Shown here piece by piece: positions 8,327-17,731 of a stretch of DNA of 64,000 nt. How positions within the stretch are numbered: the first letter of the stretch is position 1; every line of letters begins with the position of its first letter. Origin of the DNA: an uncultured Clostridia bacterium. Its GTDB lineage: Bacteria; Bacillota; Clostridia; Lachnospirales; Lachnospiraceae. The notes beneath the pieces were generated by a model that saw nothing but the letters and a program-made list of their open reading frames with translations, had not been told where the DNA came from and did no database searches. The position numbers and the translations under genes are program-made. The stretch covers positions 248,001 through 312,000 of the forward strand of contig CAOKDX010000001.1 in the NCBI GenBank assembly GCA_948467395.1. The letters are read 5' to 3'.

Positions 8327-9544
8327 ATGAGTCAGAGAAAATACCAGCTCTATTTTTTTCTCTCCTTCTTTGTGGTTCTCCTTGTACTGGCCGGGGACAG
8401 GAGCTTTGCAGAGGAATCCGATGCGGTCCGGAAATACGACCGGCAGATTTCCGATGCCGAAAGGGAGCAGAAGGATCTGGAGAAGAGATCCCGGGAGCTT
8501 CAGAAAGAGATGGATGAGCTGGAAGAGGATAAGGAGCAGACTCTCGTCTATATCGAGAAGCTGGACGGAAAGAGTGCCGTCCTGGAAGCGGATCTGGCAG
8601 ATCTGAAGAAACGTATCCGGACGGCGTCCGGGGAGCTGGACGGGGCGGAGGCCGAACTCAGGGAGGCGGAGGACACAGAAGAAAGACAGTATTCCACTAT
8701 GAAGAAGCGCATAAAATATATGTATGAAAACGGTGCCGAGGATTATCTGGAAATCCTGTTTAGTTCTACGGACATCGGTGACCTTTTGAACCGGACTGAA
8801 TATATTGGGAAGATAAGCGCTTACGACCGGAATATATTTGAAAAATATAAGGAGACAAAGCAGAAGATTTCAAAGAAAAAAAACGAGATTGAGGGCCGGC
8901 TGGAGGAGCTCAGGGTCATGCAGGCGGAGGAAACGGCGGAGAAGGCGGCGCTGGAGACGCTGACGGCAAAGAAAAAGAAAGAACTGGAGCAGTATGAAAA
9001 ACGGCTGGATACGTCTCAGGAAAAGGCACTGGAATACGCCAGACAGGCAGCCGAGGCGGAGGCCGAGGTGGAGAAGCTGCTGCAGAAGAAGCAGGCGGAG
9101 ATTGACCGGCAGAATGCTGCCGGGTCTGGCGACTCCGGCGGTGGCGACGGTTCCCTTCGCTGGCCGCTGAATATATCTGGAAGGATCTCCTCCGGATTTG
9201 GAAAGAGGGAGAGTCCGACTGCCGGCGCCAGCACATACCACAGGGGACTGGACATTGCCGCTCCGTCAGGAACGCCTATTGTTGCGGCGGCAGGCGGAAA
9301 GGTAGTGACGGCGGCATACAGCTCCAGCGCCGGCAATTATGTAATGATTTCCCATGGGAACAGCCTGTACACCGTCTATATGCACTGTTCCCGCCTTGTG
9401 GTGAAGGAGGGGGATGCGGTGGGTGCCGGCCAGGTTATCGCCTTTGTGGGATCCACCGGCATCTCCACCGGACCGCACCTTCATTTCGGTGTGTCAAAAA
9501 ATGGTTCCTATGTGGATCCGAAAATATATGTCAGTCAGAAATAG
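8327..9544 (+). CDS. EnvC/PcsB-like coiled-coil M23 murein hydrolase
   Basis: 405 aa from the ATG at 8327 (GGGG 8 nt upstream; the in-frame GTG at 8321 is too close to it). Signal peptide about 1-28. A long coiled coil (about 30-250) of Glu/Lys/Leu heptads is interrupted by the MYENGAEDYLEILFSSTD segment typical of FtsX-interacting hydrolases. The M23 LytM domain at the C-terminus (about 275-405) keeps zinc ligands in HRGLDIA and HLHFG. In other bacteria FtsEX pulls on this coiled coil to activate cleavage of peptidoglycan. The position directly after ftsX supports the same role. Confidence 0.9.
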   Translation: MSQRKYQLYFFLSFFVVLLVLAGDRSFAEESDAVRKYDRQISDAEREQKDLEKRSRELQKEMDELEEDKEQTLVYIEKLDGKSAVLEADLADLKKRIRTASGELDGAEAELREAEDTEERQYSTMKKRIKYMYENGAEDYLEILFSSTDIGDLLNRTEYIGKISAYDRNIFEKYKETKQKISKKKNEIEGRLEELRVMQAEETAEKAALETLTAKKKKELEQYEKRLDTSQEKALEYARQAAEAEAEVEKLLQKKQAEIDRQNAAGSGDSGGGDGSLRWPLNISGRISSGFGKRESPTAGASTYHRGLDIAAPSGTPIVAAAGGKVVTAAYSSSAGNYVMISHGNSLYTVYMHCSRLVVKEGDAVGAGQVIAFVGSTGISTGPHLHFGVSKNGSYVDPKIYVSQK

Positions 9545-9570
9545 CCGGACTGGCGGACAGGGAGGACAGA

Positions 9571-10797
9571 ATGGACGAGAGCAAGAACAGCAGCAGAGAA
9601 ATGAAACATATTTATATATCGGGGATCATATCTGGTATTTTCCTGTGCCTGATCATTATTCTTCTGCTTCAGATATTTGGGGTAATCCCCAAATGGTGGA
9701 ATACGGATTTTGTGAAAGATGTTTCCGGGCGGGCAGGGGTCGTGGAACAGTATGTGGATAAGTATTACTGGAAAGATAATGTGTCGGAACAGGCCATGGC
9801 GGAATATGCCGCCAAGGGGATGGTATCGGCACTGGGAGATAAATACTCCGCCTATTATACGGAGAGCGAGTACAATGAGACCATGAACAGCGTCCAGGGG
9901 GAATATCCCGGCATTGGCGCTGTGATCCGGACCGATACAGAGACGAACCGCCGGTATATCGAATCGGTACAGGAGGGAAAGCCGGCGGCCCGGGCCGGGG
10001 TGAAGCCGCAGGATGAGATTATCCGGGTAGACGGACAGGAAATATCCGAAAAAACCATGTCGGAGCTGGTTCAGATGATCCAGAAAAAAGAGGGGGAGAC
10101 AGTGGTGCTCACTGTTGGAAGAAAAGAGAATGAAAAGACGGTGCAGAAGGATATATCCATAAAGATTGAAACCATTGTCAGCCAGTCCGTGGAGAGCCGG
10201 ATGCTGGAGGAGGGCCTTGGTTATCTCCGGATCGAGCGGTTTGAAAAAGTGACGGCAGATCAGTTTAAAAGCGCGCTGGCCTCGCTGGAGAAACAGGGTC
10301 AGAAGGGGATCGTCATTGATGTCCGGGATAACGGCGGCGGTTCGCTGGAGGCCTGTGTGGAGATCCTGGACCGGCTGCTGCCGGCGGGAAAGCTTATAAC
10401 GGAGCAGTCCAAGGGATCCGGCGACAAGGTATATTCCTCCACGGACAGGGAGCATTTTGATAAGCCGGTGGTTGTGCTGATCAACGGCAATAGTGCCAGT
10501 GCGTCGGAGGTCTTCGCCGGCACACTTCAGGATCGTGGGGCAGCTGTGGCTGTTGGGACAAAAAGCTTCGGAAAGGGCATTGTCCAGACCATCTACTCCC
10601 TGGAAAATTCCTGCGGCGGCGGCATCAAGCTCACCACCGGGGAATATTTGCTGCCCAGCGGCCGTTCCATACATGAGGTGGGACTGACGCCGGATGTAGA
10701 GGTGGAGTACGAGGGCACTACAAAGAAGCTCGGAGCAGAAGACGATAATCAGTTAAAGAAGGCGCAGGAAATACTGAAAGCACAGATTGAGGGTTAG
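9571..10797 (+). CDS. S41 family C-terminal processing peptidase with PDZ domain
   Basis: 408 aa. N-terminal TM anchor (about 13-35), a helical region, PDZ domain (about 110-190, GKPAARAGVKPQDEIIRVDG) and S41 protease core. The catalytic pair is Ser310 in GNSASASEVFAG and Lys335 in SFGKGIVQ, separated by 25 residues as in CtpB. CtpA/B/Prc proteases cleave extracytoplasmic proteins and often control cell-wall hydrolases, fitting its place after FtsEX and the M23 protein. Its TAG stop overlaps the TAA stop of the convergent EAL gene (sequence TTAG, 10794-10797). Confidence 0.93.
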   Translation: MDESKNSSREMKHIYISGIISGIFLCLIIILLLQIFGVIPKWWNTDFVKDVSGRAGVVEQYVDKYYWKDNVSEQAMAEYAAKGMVSALGDKYSAYYTESEYNETMNSVQGEYPGIGAVIRTDTETNRRYIESVQEGKPAARAGVKPQDEIIRVDGQEISEKTMSELVQMIQKKEGETVVLTVGRKENEKTVQKDISIKIETIVSQSVESRMLEEGLGYLRIERFEKVTADQFKSALASLEKQGQKGIVIDVRDNGGGSLEACVEILDRLLPAGKLITEQSKGSGDKVYSSTDREHFDKPVVVLINGNSASASEVFAGTLQDRGAAVAVGTKSFGKGIVQTIYSLENSCGGGIKLTTGEYLLPSGRSIHEVGLTPDVEVEYEGTTKKLGAEDDNQLKKAQEILKAQIEG

Positions 10798-12704
10798 CTC
10801 GACGGCGCCAATCTGCGCTCTTCAATAAAACGGATGAATTCGTCTTCCGGCAGTGGTTTCGAGAAATAGTAACCCTGGATGTAGCTGATGCCCAGATTTT
10901 CCATGGCCTCATACTGCTCCGTCGTCTCGATTCCCTCCGATACGATCTGCAGATCCATCCCGTGTATCATATGTATGGCCGCGTCCATCACATACCTGGC
11001 CCTGCCATTTTCAAAGTAGGCATTCGTCATGCTTCTGTCAAACTTTACGATATCCACCGGCATCTCTACGATATAGTTTAGATTTGACTGCCCGGTGCCG
11101 AAGTCGTCAAGGGAAAATTTGACGCCGTATTCCATAAGGGCGTCCATATTGCCCAGCAGAGTTTTTTTGGCAGTTGTGGAGGCCGATTCCGTAATCTCCA
11201 GATTGATGAACCGGGGATCCACGCCGTACTTCTCCATAATGGCGATATAGTCCTGCGCCAGCTGGTCATAGGCGCACTGTACGACAGAGAGATTCACCTC
11301 TATATAGTGCAGCCCGTAATGCTCCAGCGGATATTTCCGGATAAACCGGCATACCTTCTCAAAGACGATCTCACCGAACCGCAGAATCAGACCGCTCTCC
11401 TCGGCTGTTTCGATAAACACTCCCGGCGGGATTACAGAACCATCCCTTTCCCGGATGCGGACCAGTGCCTCGGCGGATGTGATGCGCTGTTCCTCGGTGG
11501 AGAAGATGGGCTGGTAATACACCTCCACCCGGTCCTCCTCCATGGCTTTCAGAATGAGCTGTTCCGTCTCCTTCTCACGGTTCATCCGGTCTACATTGTC
11601 CTTTTCCACGAGCAGGACATGGTTATCAGAAAATTCCCTGCCGTCCTGCCGGATGTAGCGTACCAGTGTGAGAAGCTTTTCCGGCTGGTCGACGATAGTG
11701 GAGTGTGGCAGATACAGCCAGCACGGGCGGACCGGACAGACGGGTTCCGTTCCCCATCCGGCCTCAAACCGCCGGCGGATCTCCTGAATCTGCTGTTCTG
11801 CGGCATTTGTATCAGTGAACAGGATATAAAATTCATCCTCAGCATTTTTGAAAACGGGCGCATCTGGCAGCTTCAGGAGGTATTCTGCAATCTCCATCCG
11901 GATCCGCTCCCTTTTTTTCAGGGGTACATTCTGAAAGGAGCTATTCTCAAATACCATCACCAAAGTACTGAAGTCCCTGCCTCTGGCATACAGTTCTCCC
12001 GTATACTGGTATAGTGCGCCGCTGTTGAACAGACCCGTTCCCCGGTCAAGATTTGTCTCCGGATTTTCCAGCTTTAGATAGAGTACCATGATACCGATGG
12101 AACCGGCGTACCCTACAATAAGGATCTCGGTATACATAAACTGGATCTGGGAGGCGGCGATCCAGATGAGAAGCCAGAGACAGACGGCTTCCCGTCTTCT
12201 GGGATTGATCCGCTCCTTTTTCTTATGGAGCAGATAGAATATCGTGACAAAAAAGACGAGAGCCATACCGTATGTGACATAGAGACTGGGACCATGGGTG
12301 TAGAGCACCTGCTTTCCGTCGGCGGAGTAGTGATACCGGATCGGCACAAGATATGTGCCGAGAACACCAATTCCGGTTAATATCAGGTATTTCCGCATTT
12401 CCCGCCGGTATTGTCCGTGGTTCCGGTAGATATCCGCGCACACATAGGAAAGGGCGCTGAGCGCCACCCCCAGCAGTGTGATCAGATAGGTTTTTGCCAC
12501 AAGATCAACAAACACAGGCGGGAAGAGCTGCCGGTATTCAATGGTCCCAATGGACAGTATGTCAACGGCAATACAGGCGAAGGTGGCCCAGAACACATTA
12601 AGGAAGGTTCGCTGGGTATGCAGTGCGATGCGTCTCTGCCGCATGTAGAAATAGAAGAGCACCAGCATCAGGACGATCCCACAGCATTGTATTTGTATAT
12701 GCAT
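10794..12704 (-). CDS. Membrane-anchored EAL-domain c-di-GMP phosphodiesterase
   Basis: 636 aa from the ATG at 12704 (AAGGAA 6 nt upstream); an upstream in-frame GTG at 12728 is less likely. Residues about 1-220 hold six to eight TM helices. A central degenerate GGDEF-like region (about 230-370) lacks a GG(D/E)EF motif. The C-terminal EAL domain (about 385-630) keeps the catalytic set: SAEALVR, the Asn of VNLS, LEITES, DDFGTG, KFDRS, EGIET and IQGYYFSKPLP. It should hydrolyse c-di-GMP at the membrane. No paired GGDEF enzyme is seen in this window. Confidence 0.9.
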   Translation of the reverse strand: MHIQIQCCGIVLMLVLFYFYMRQRRIALHTQRTFLNVFWATFACIAVDILSIGTIEYRQLFPPVFVDLVAKTYLITLLGVALSALSYVCADIYRNHGQYRREMRKYLILTGIGVLGTYLVPIRYHYSADGKQVLYTHGPSLYVTYGMALVFFVTIFYLLHKKKERINPRRREAVCLWLLIWIAASQIQFMYTEILIVGYAGSIGIMVLYLKLENPETNLDRGTGLFNSGALYQYTGELYARGRDFSTLVMVFENSSFQNVPLKKRERIRMEIAEYLLKLPDAPVFKNAEDEFYILFTDTNAAEQQIQEIRRRFEAGWGTEPVCPVRPCWLYLPHSTIVDQPEKLLTLVRYIRQDGREFSDNHVLLVEKDNVDRMNREKETEQLILKAMEEDRVEVYYQPIFSTEEQRITSAEALVRIRERDGSVIPPGVFIETAEESGLILRFGEIVFEKVCRFIRKYPLEHYGLHYIEVNLSVVQCAYDQLAQDYIAIMEKYGVDPRFINLEITESASTTAKKTLLGNMDALMEYGVKFSLDDFGTGQSNLNYIVEMPVDIVKFDRSMTNAYFENGRARYVMDAAIHMIHGMDLQIVSEGIETTEQYEAMENLGISYIQGYYFSKPLPEDEFIRFIEERRLAPSS

Positions 12705-12837
12705 ATTCGGTTCCTTTCTTAGCTCCACGCGGGTTCAATTTTTCCCGCTGCAACGACTATCTACATTTTACCACAAAACGGCGGATAAGAAAATAGGCAG
12801 AGACATTAGAGTTCACAAAAAAATCACAGACTTATAA

Positions 12838-12866
12838 ATGACATATTTCCAGCCCCGTGGTATAAT
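12838..12866 (+). promoter_or_regulatory. Promoter for the RND exporter operon
   Basis: -35 ATGACA at 12838-12843, 17-bp spacer, perfect -10 TATAAT at 12861-12866. A short hairpin (tcgcc-tgtgg-ggcga, about 12892-12906) lies in the leader. Confidence 0.6.
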
Positions 12867-12931
12867 AAAGCGATAATCAGAGAGATGGAGTATCGCCTGT
12901 GGGGCGACACCCAATGAAGGGGGAATTTTTC

Positions 12932-15900
12932 GTGTTATCGAAATATAGTGTGAGACGGCCGCTGACAGTACTGGTGGCTGTTGTGATCGTTCTGGTATTA
13001 GGATTTCTGTCCTTCCGCAATATGAGTACGGATCTGCTTCCCAGCATGGAGCTGCCGTACGCCCTTGTTATGACTACATATGCCGGGGCCAGCCCAGAGG
13101 AAGTGGAGCGGGCCGTATCGGAGCCGGTGGAGCAGGCCATGGCCAGGATCAATAATGTAAAGGAGATCCAATCCATTTCCATCAACAATATGTCTATCGT
13201 TATGATGGAATTCAACGATGGAACGGATATGGCGTCTACAACTGTAGACATGCGGGAGAGCCTGGATATGGTTACCGCACAGTGGGCTGACGGAATCGGC
13301 AGTCCCACCATTATGAAACTGAACCCGGATATGATGCCCATTATGGTGGCCGCCCTTGATTATAAGGATAAAGATACGGCTGAGGTGACCAGGCTGGTAG
13401 AGCAGAATATCATACCGGAGCTGGAGAGCGTGAATGGTGTGGCGTCGGTAAATGAATCTGGTGCGGTTGCGAATCAGATCGACGTGATCATCCAGCAGGA
13501 CAAAATTGATAAAGCCAATCAGAAGGTGAAGGATGCCATCGATGGCAAGCTGGAGGATGCAGAGGATAAATTAGATAAAAATAAGAAGAAGCTCGAGGAT
13601 GGAAAGAACGAGCTGGATTCCCAGAAAAACAAGGCGGCAGATCAGATTGCCAAGGGGGAGACCAAGCTGAATCAGGCATCGGAGAAGATCCGGGACGGCC
13701 TCAAGGCCATTGACGAGCAGATTGCGAAGATCAAGGAGCAGCAGAAGACGCTGAATACATCTGCCAAGCAGGTGAAGAGCGGTCTTGCCACTATCGCTGC
13801 CAATAAGACAAAACTGGAGTCTACGATCAAGACGCTGACCAGTACGAAGGCCCAGCTGGAGACACTCCAGACTTCCTTGACGAAGATGAATCAGCAGATT
13901 GCCGCGCTGCAGGGACAGATCGACGCCCTCGGCAGCAGTGCACCGGAAACGCTGAAGACCTCTCTGGCGGCGCTTCAGGCACAGAAACAGGTTCTTCTCG
14001 GAAAATTGAAGGAGCAGGGTATCACAGAGGAAAATCTTGCCTCCAAGGTGAAGGAAGTAAACAGCGGCCTCACCTCGGCCCAGTCCGGTCTGACAGAGCT
14101 CCAGAAGCAGGAGAAGTCTCTGAAGGAGAACCAGAAGAAGGTTACTTCGGCACAGAAGAAAATCAAAGACGGCCTAAAACAGCTGAATTCTTCCAGAAAG
14201 CAGCTGGAAGAGGGGAAGATTTCTACAGAAGAGGGGCTGGAGCAGCTGAATAAGCAGAAGATTCTTTCCGGTATCCAGCTGAGTGTGGCGGAGGCGCAGC
14301 TCAACAGTGGTTCCGAGAAAATCAATGAAGCCCAGAGCCAGATGAAGGCCACAAAGAAGACAACAAAGGAAAATGCGGATCTCAATAAGATCATTACAAA
14401 GGAGATGGTGGAGAACATCCTTAAGGCGGAGAACTTTGATATGCCTTCCGGATATGTGACAGAGGAGGACGCCTCTTACCTGATCCGTGTGGGTGACAAG
14501 GTGGAATCGGCAGATGATATCCGGGATCTCGTGATCTGCGATATGGATATGGATGGTCTGGATCCCATAACGCTGGGGGATGTGGCGGATGTGGCGCAGA
14601 CCAGCAATGAGGAAGATGTCTATACTGTTGTGGACGGAAATCCTGCTGTCCTTGTGACGCTGCAGAAGCAGTCGGGCTTTTCCACCGGAGACGTGACTGG
14701 CAGCCTGGAGGATAAACTGGATGAACTCGAGAAACAAAATGAGGGATTCCATTCCGCTATCCTGATGAATCAGGGCGTCTATATTGACCTGGTGGTGGAC
14801 GCCGTGATCCAGAATCTTCTTGTGGGCGGCGCGCTGGCCATTATTATCCTGTTCCTCTTTTTGTGGGATATCCGGCCGACCATTATCGTGGCATGTTCGA
14901 TTCCCCTCAGTGTAGTGGCCGCCATCGTGGCTATGTATTTCAGCGGTGTGACGCTGAACATCATATCCCTTTCCGGACTGGCGCTGGGAGTCGGTATGCT
15001 GGTGGATAACTCCGTCGTGGTGATCGAGAATATTTTCCGTCTCAGACAGAATGGACACTCGGTAAGGAAGGCGGCAGTAGAGGGGGCAAGACAGGTGGGA
15101 GGCGCCATTATCGCCTCTACCCTGACAACGGTCTGCGTATTTGCACCCATTATATTTACAGAAGGTATTACAAAAGAACTCTTTGTGGATCTTGCCCTGA
15201 CACTGGCCTATACCCTGGGCGCCAGCCTGATCATTGCCCTGACTCTTGTGCCAGCCATGGCAGCCGGCATGATCCGTAAGACAAGATCCAGACAGGCCCG
15301 GTTCAGCCATGGGATGCAGCGCATTTACGGCAGGCTGCTGGCAACGGCTCTTCACTGGAAACCGGTGGTACTCATAGCCTCAGTGGTATTTCTGGGCCTC
15401 TTTGCCGCCCTTGCGGTGAAAAACGGTATGTCCATGATGCCGGAGATGGAGAGCACACAGATGACGGTAAGCCTCACGACGGATGAGGATAAGGATCTGG
15501 CGCAGACAAAGGAGATATCCAATCAGGCAATGGGAAAGATACTGGAGATCCCCGATGTGGAGACCGTGGGGGCTTATACGGGATCCGGCTCTTCCATGTC
15601 CATGCTGACAGGAGGAGGAAGTGGAAATTCGGTGACGATGTATGTGCTGCTGAAAGAGGAGGAAAGGGAATTCACCAATGAGGAGGTGGCGCAGCGCATT
15701 AAGGACAGCACGAAGGACATAGACTGTGAACTCAGCGTCAATGCCTCGGCGATGGATATGAGCGCCCTCATGGGGCAGGGAGTCCGGATGAATATTAAGG
15801 GAAAGGATCTGGATAAGCTCCAGAGTATTTCGGAAGATGTAATGAAGAAACTGGAGACGGTAGACGGTCTGGAAAATATATCAAACGGACTGGAGGATGC

Positions 15901-16882
15901 CGGCCAGGAGTACCGCATTTCAGTGAACAAGGCGAAGGCTATGAAATATTCCCTGACAGTGGCGCAGGTGTATCAGCAGATCTACGGAAAGCTGTCAGAG
16001 GCGTCGTCCATTTCTACTGTCTCCACAGACACGGATGATCTCGGCGTGTACGTCACTTCTTCGGCAGATAAGGAAATGACCCGGAAGGATATTAAAAACA
16101 TTAAGCTGGAGTATACCGACCAGAATACCCAGAAGAAAAAGAAGGTGAAGCTCAGTAAGATTGCTGAATTTAAAACGGCAGATTCGCCCAATTCTATTTA
16201 CCGGGATGGGCAGATGAGATTTGTTACCGTGGCGGCGGGGATTCAGGACGGCTATATTGTATCCGACGTCAGTGCGGAAGTGAAGAAGGTCATGGCGGAT
16301 TATAAAATACCTGACGGCTATAACGTGGAGTATGATGGAGAGGACGATTCCACCACGGAGGCAATGGGGCAGGTGCTTCTTATGATGCTGCTGGGGGTTG
16401 TCCTGATGTATCTGATCATGGTGGCGCAGTTCCAGTCGCTTCTTTCGCCCTTTATCATCCTGTTCACAATACCCCTTGCCTTTACCGGAGGTTTTCTTGG
16501 TCTGTGGATCACGGGCAGCGATGTCAGCGTTATTGCCATGATCGGTTTTGTGATGCTGGCGGGAATCATTGTAAACAATGGTATTGTGCTGGTGGATTAT
16601 ACCAATCAGCTCCGACGGGATGGCACAGAGAAGAGGGAGGCGATCATTGAGGCCGGAAGAACCCGGCTCCGCCCCATTCTGATGACGGCGGTGACGACAA
16701 TCCTCGGCCTGATCCCCATGGCTGTGGGCACCAGTATGGGAACGGAGATGACAAGGCCCATGGCCATCGTAACCATTGGCGGACTTATTTATGGTACACT
16801 TCTCACCCTGTTTGTGGTACCATGTATCTACGACTTACTGAACCGCAAAAAAGATATCACAGAGAGGTCTATGGATGATTAG
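12932..16882 (+). CDS. RND (AcrB/HAE1-like) exporter with about 300-residue coiled-coil insertion
   Basis: 1316 aa from GTG at 12932 (MLSKYSVRRP...), placed 7 nt after AAGGGGGA; upstream codons in frame lack a ribosome site. TM1, porter domains and two sets of RND TM helices are recognisable. Residues about 190-485, inside the first periplasmic-type loop, are an almost uninterrupted Lys/Glu/Gln/Leu coiled coil. In TM4 the AcrB Asp-Asp pair reads VDNSVVVIEN (one Asp kept), and the TM10 lysine motif reads VNNGIVLVDY (Lys lost), so proton relay differs from AcrB. No adaptor or outer-membrane partner is encoded. In a Gram-positive cell the coiled coil may take the place of an adaptor (inference). 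Substrate unknown. Confidence 0.92.
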   Translation: MLSKYSVRRPLTVLVAVVIVLVLGFLSFRNMSTDLLPSMELPYALVMTTYAGASPEEVERAVSEPVEQAMARINNVKEIQSISINNMSIVMMEFNDGTDMASTTVDMRESLDMVTAQWADGIGSPTIMKLNPDMMPIMVAALDYKDKDTAEVTRLVEQNIIPELESVNGVASVNESGAVANQIDVIIQQDKIDKANQKVKDAIDGKLEDAEDKLDKNKKKLEDGKNELDSQKNKAADQIAKGETKLNQASEKIRDGLKAIDEQIAKIKEQQKTLNTSAKQVKSGLATIAANKTKLESTIKTLTSTKAQLETLQTSLTKMNQQIAALQGQIDALGSSAPETLKTSLAALQAQKQVLLGKLKEQGITEENLASKVKEVNSGLTSAQSGLTELQKQEKSLKENQKKVTSAQKKIKDGLKQLNSSRKQLEEGKISTEEGLEQLNKQKILSGIQLSVAEAQLNSGSEKINEAQSQMKATKKTTKENADLNKIITKEMVENILKAENFDMPSGYVTEEDASYLIRVGDKVESADDIRDLVICDMDMDGLDPITLGDVADVAQTSNEEDVYTVVDGNPAVLVTLQKQSGFSTGDVTGSLEDKLDELEKQNEGFHSAILMNQGVYIDLVVDAVIQNLLVGGALAIIILFLFLWDIRPTIIVACSIPLSVVAAIVAMYFSGVTLNIISLSGLALGVGMLVDNSVVVIENIFRLRQNGHSVRKAAVEGARQVGGAIIASTLTTVCVFAPIIFTEGITKELFVDLALTLAYTLGASLIIALTLVPAMAAGMIRKTRSRQARFSHGMQRIYGRLLATALHWKPVVLIASVVFLGLFAALAVKNGMSMMPEMESTQMTVSLTTDEDKDLAQTKEISNQAMGKILEIPDVETVGAYTGSGSSMSMLTGGGSGNSVTMYVLLKEEEREFTNEEVAQRIKDSTKDIDCELSVNASAMDMSALMGQGVRMNIKGKDLDKLQSISEDVMKKLETVDGLENISNGLEDAGQEYRISVNKAKAMKYSLTVAQVYQQIYGKLSEASSISTVSTDTDDLGVYVTSSADKEMTRKDIKNIKLEYTDQNTQKKKKVKLSKIAEFKTADSPNSIYRDGQMRFVTVAAGIQDGYIVSDVSAEVKKVMADYKIPDGYNVEYDGEDDSTTEAMGQVLLMMLLGVVLMYLIMVAQFQSLLSPFIILFTIPLAFTGGFLGLWITGSDVSVIAMIGFVMLAGIIVNNGIVLVDYTNQLRRDGTEKREAIIEAGRTRLRPILMTAVTTILGLIPMAVGTSMGTEMTRPMAIVTIGGLIYGTLLTLFVVPCIYDLLNRKKDITERSMDD

Positions 16883-17678
16883 GAATGGAATACCCGGCAG
16901 CAGCAGGGAGCTGCCGGTTGGATTTATGGATTCGGGGCTGGGGGGACTGAGTGTTCTCCGGGAGGCCGTCCGGATCATGCCGGCGGAGGATTTTATTTAT
17001 TATGGCGATTCGCTGAATGCCCCCTATGGAACGAAGGAGCAGGAGGTGATCCGGGAGCTTACCTTTGCGGTGGTTGAAAATCTTATGAAGCAGGGCATCA
17101 AAGGACTGGCTGTCGCCTGTAATACGGCGACCAGTGCTGCGGTGCGCCTGCTTCGCGGCATGTATCCGGAACTGCCCATTGTCGGGATCGAACCCGCTGT
17201 AAAGCCCGCTGTAGTATCCAGCCATGGCGGCCGGATTCTTGTAATGGCCACCCCCATGACCATCGCCCAGGAAAAATACCATGCGCTTTTGGAGCAGTAC
17301 CGGGATCAGGCGGAGATTATTTCCGTTCCCTGCGGTGGTCTGATGGAGTTTGTGGAACAGGGTAAATTTGACGGAGAGCAGCTGGATACCTATTTTCGTG
17401 AGCATCTGATGCCATTTCTCACAGAGGATACCGAGACCATCGTTCTGGGCTGTACCCATTATCCGTTTCTGCGTCCGCAGCTCCGGGAATTTCTTGGAGA
17501 GAGGCCCATTCAGCTTATTGATGGCAGCTACGGGACTTCCATGGAGCTGAAACGGCGTCTGAAGGTGAAGGAGCTTTTGCGGGAGGAGGGACGGAAGGGG
17601 AAGGTTGTCATACAGAATTCCTCCGGCAGCCAGGCTATGATAGACCGGAGCTATGAGCTGCTGGCGATGCCGTTTTAG
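16875..17678 (+). CDS. murI: Glutamate racemase MurI
   Basis: 267 aa. Interconverts L- and D-glutamate for peptidoglycan. Both catalytic cysteines are present: Cys82 in VACNTAT and Cys193 in GCTHYP, plus the N-terminal DSGLGG and YGDSLNAPYGTK substrate loops. The first about 13 residues precede the usual GFMDSGLGG start, so a slightly later start is possible. It overlaps the exporter gene by 8 nt, so it is co-transcribed and probably translationally coupled. Confidence 0.95.
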   Translation: MIRNGIPGSSRELPVGFMDSGLGGLSVLREAVRIMPAEDFIYYGDSLNAPYGTKEQEVIRELTFAVVENLMKQGIKGLAVACNTATSAAVRLLRGMYPELPIVGIEPAVKPAVVSSHGGRILVMATPMTIAQEKYHALLEQYRDQAEIISVPCGGLMEFVEQGKFDGEQLDTYFREHLMPFLTEDTETIVLGCTHYPFLRPQLREFLGERPIQLIDGSYGTSMELKRRLKVKELLREEGRKGKVVIQNSSGSQAMIDRSYELLAMPF

Positions 17679-17731
17679 ATTTCGGTTATTTTATCCGGCC
17701 CAGGCGCATAGTTTTCCTTGGGGGGATTATT

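Noticed and set aside
11307-12014. Plus-strand 235-codon open frame
   Set aside because: Antisense to the EAL gene; its protein has no recognisable pattern.
14174-15355. Long minus-strand frames within the RND exporter
   Set aside because: Shadow frames of a high-GC, repetitive coiled-coil gene, with no start signals.
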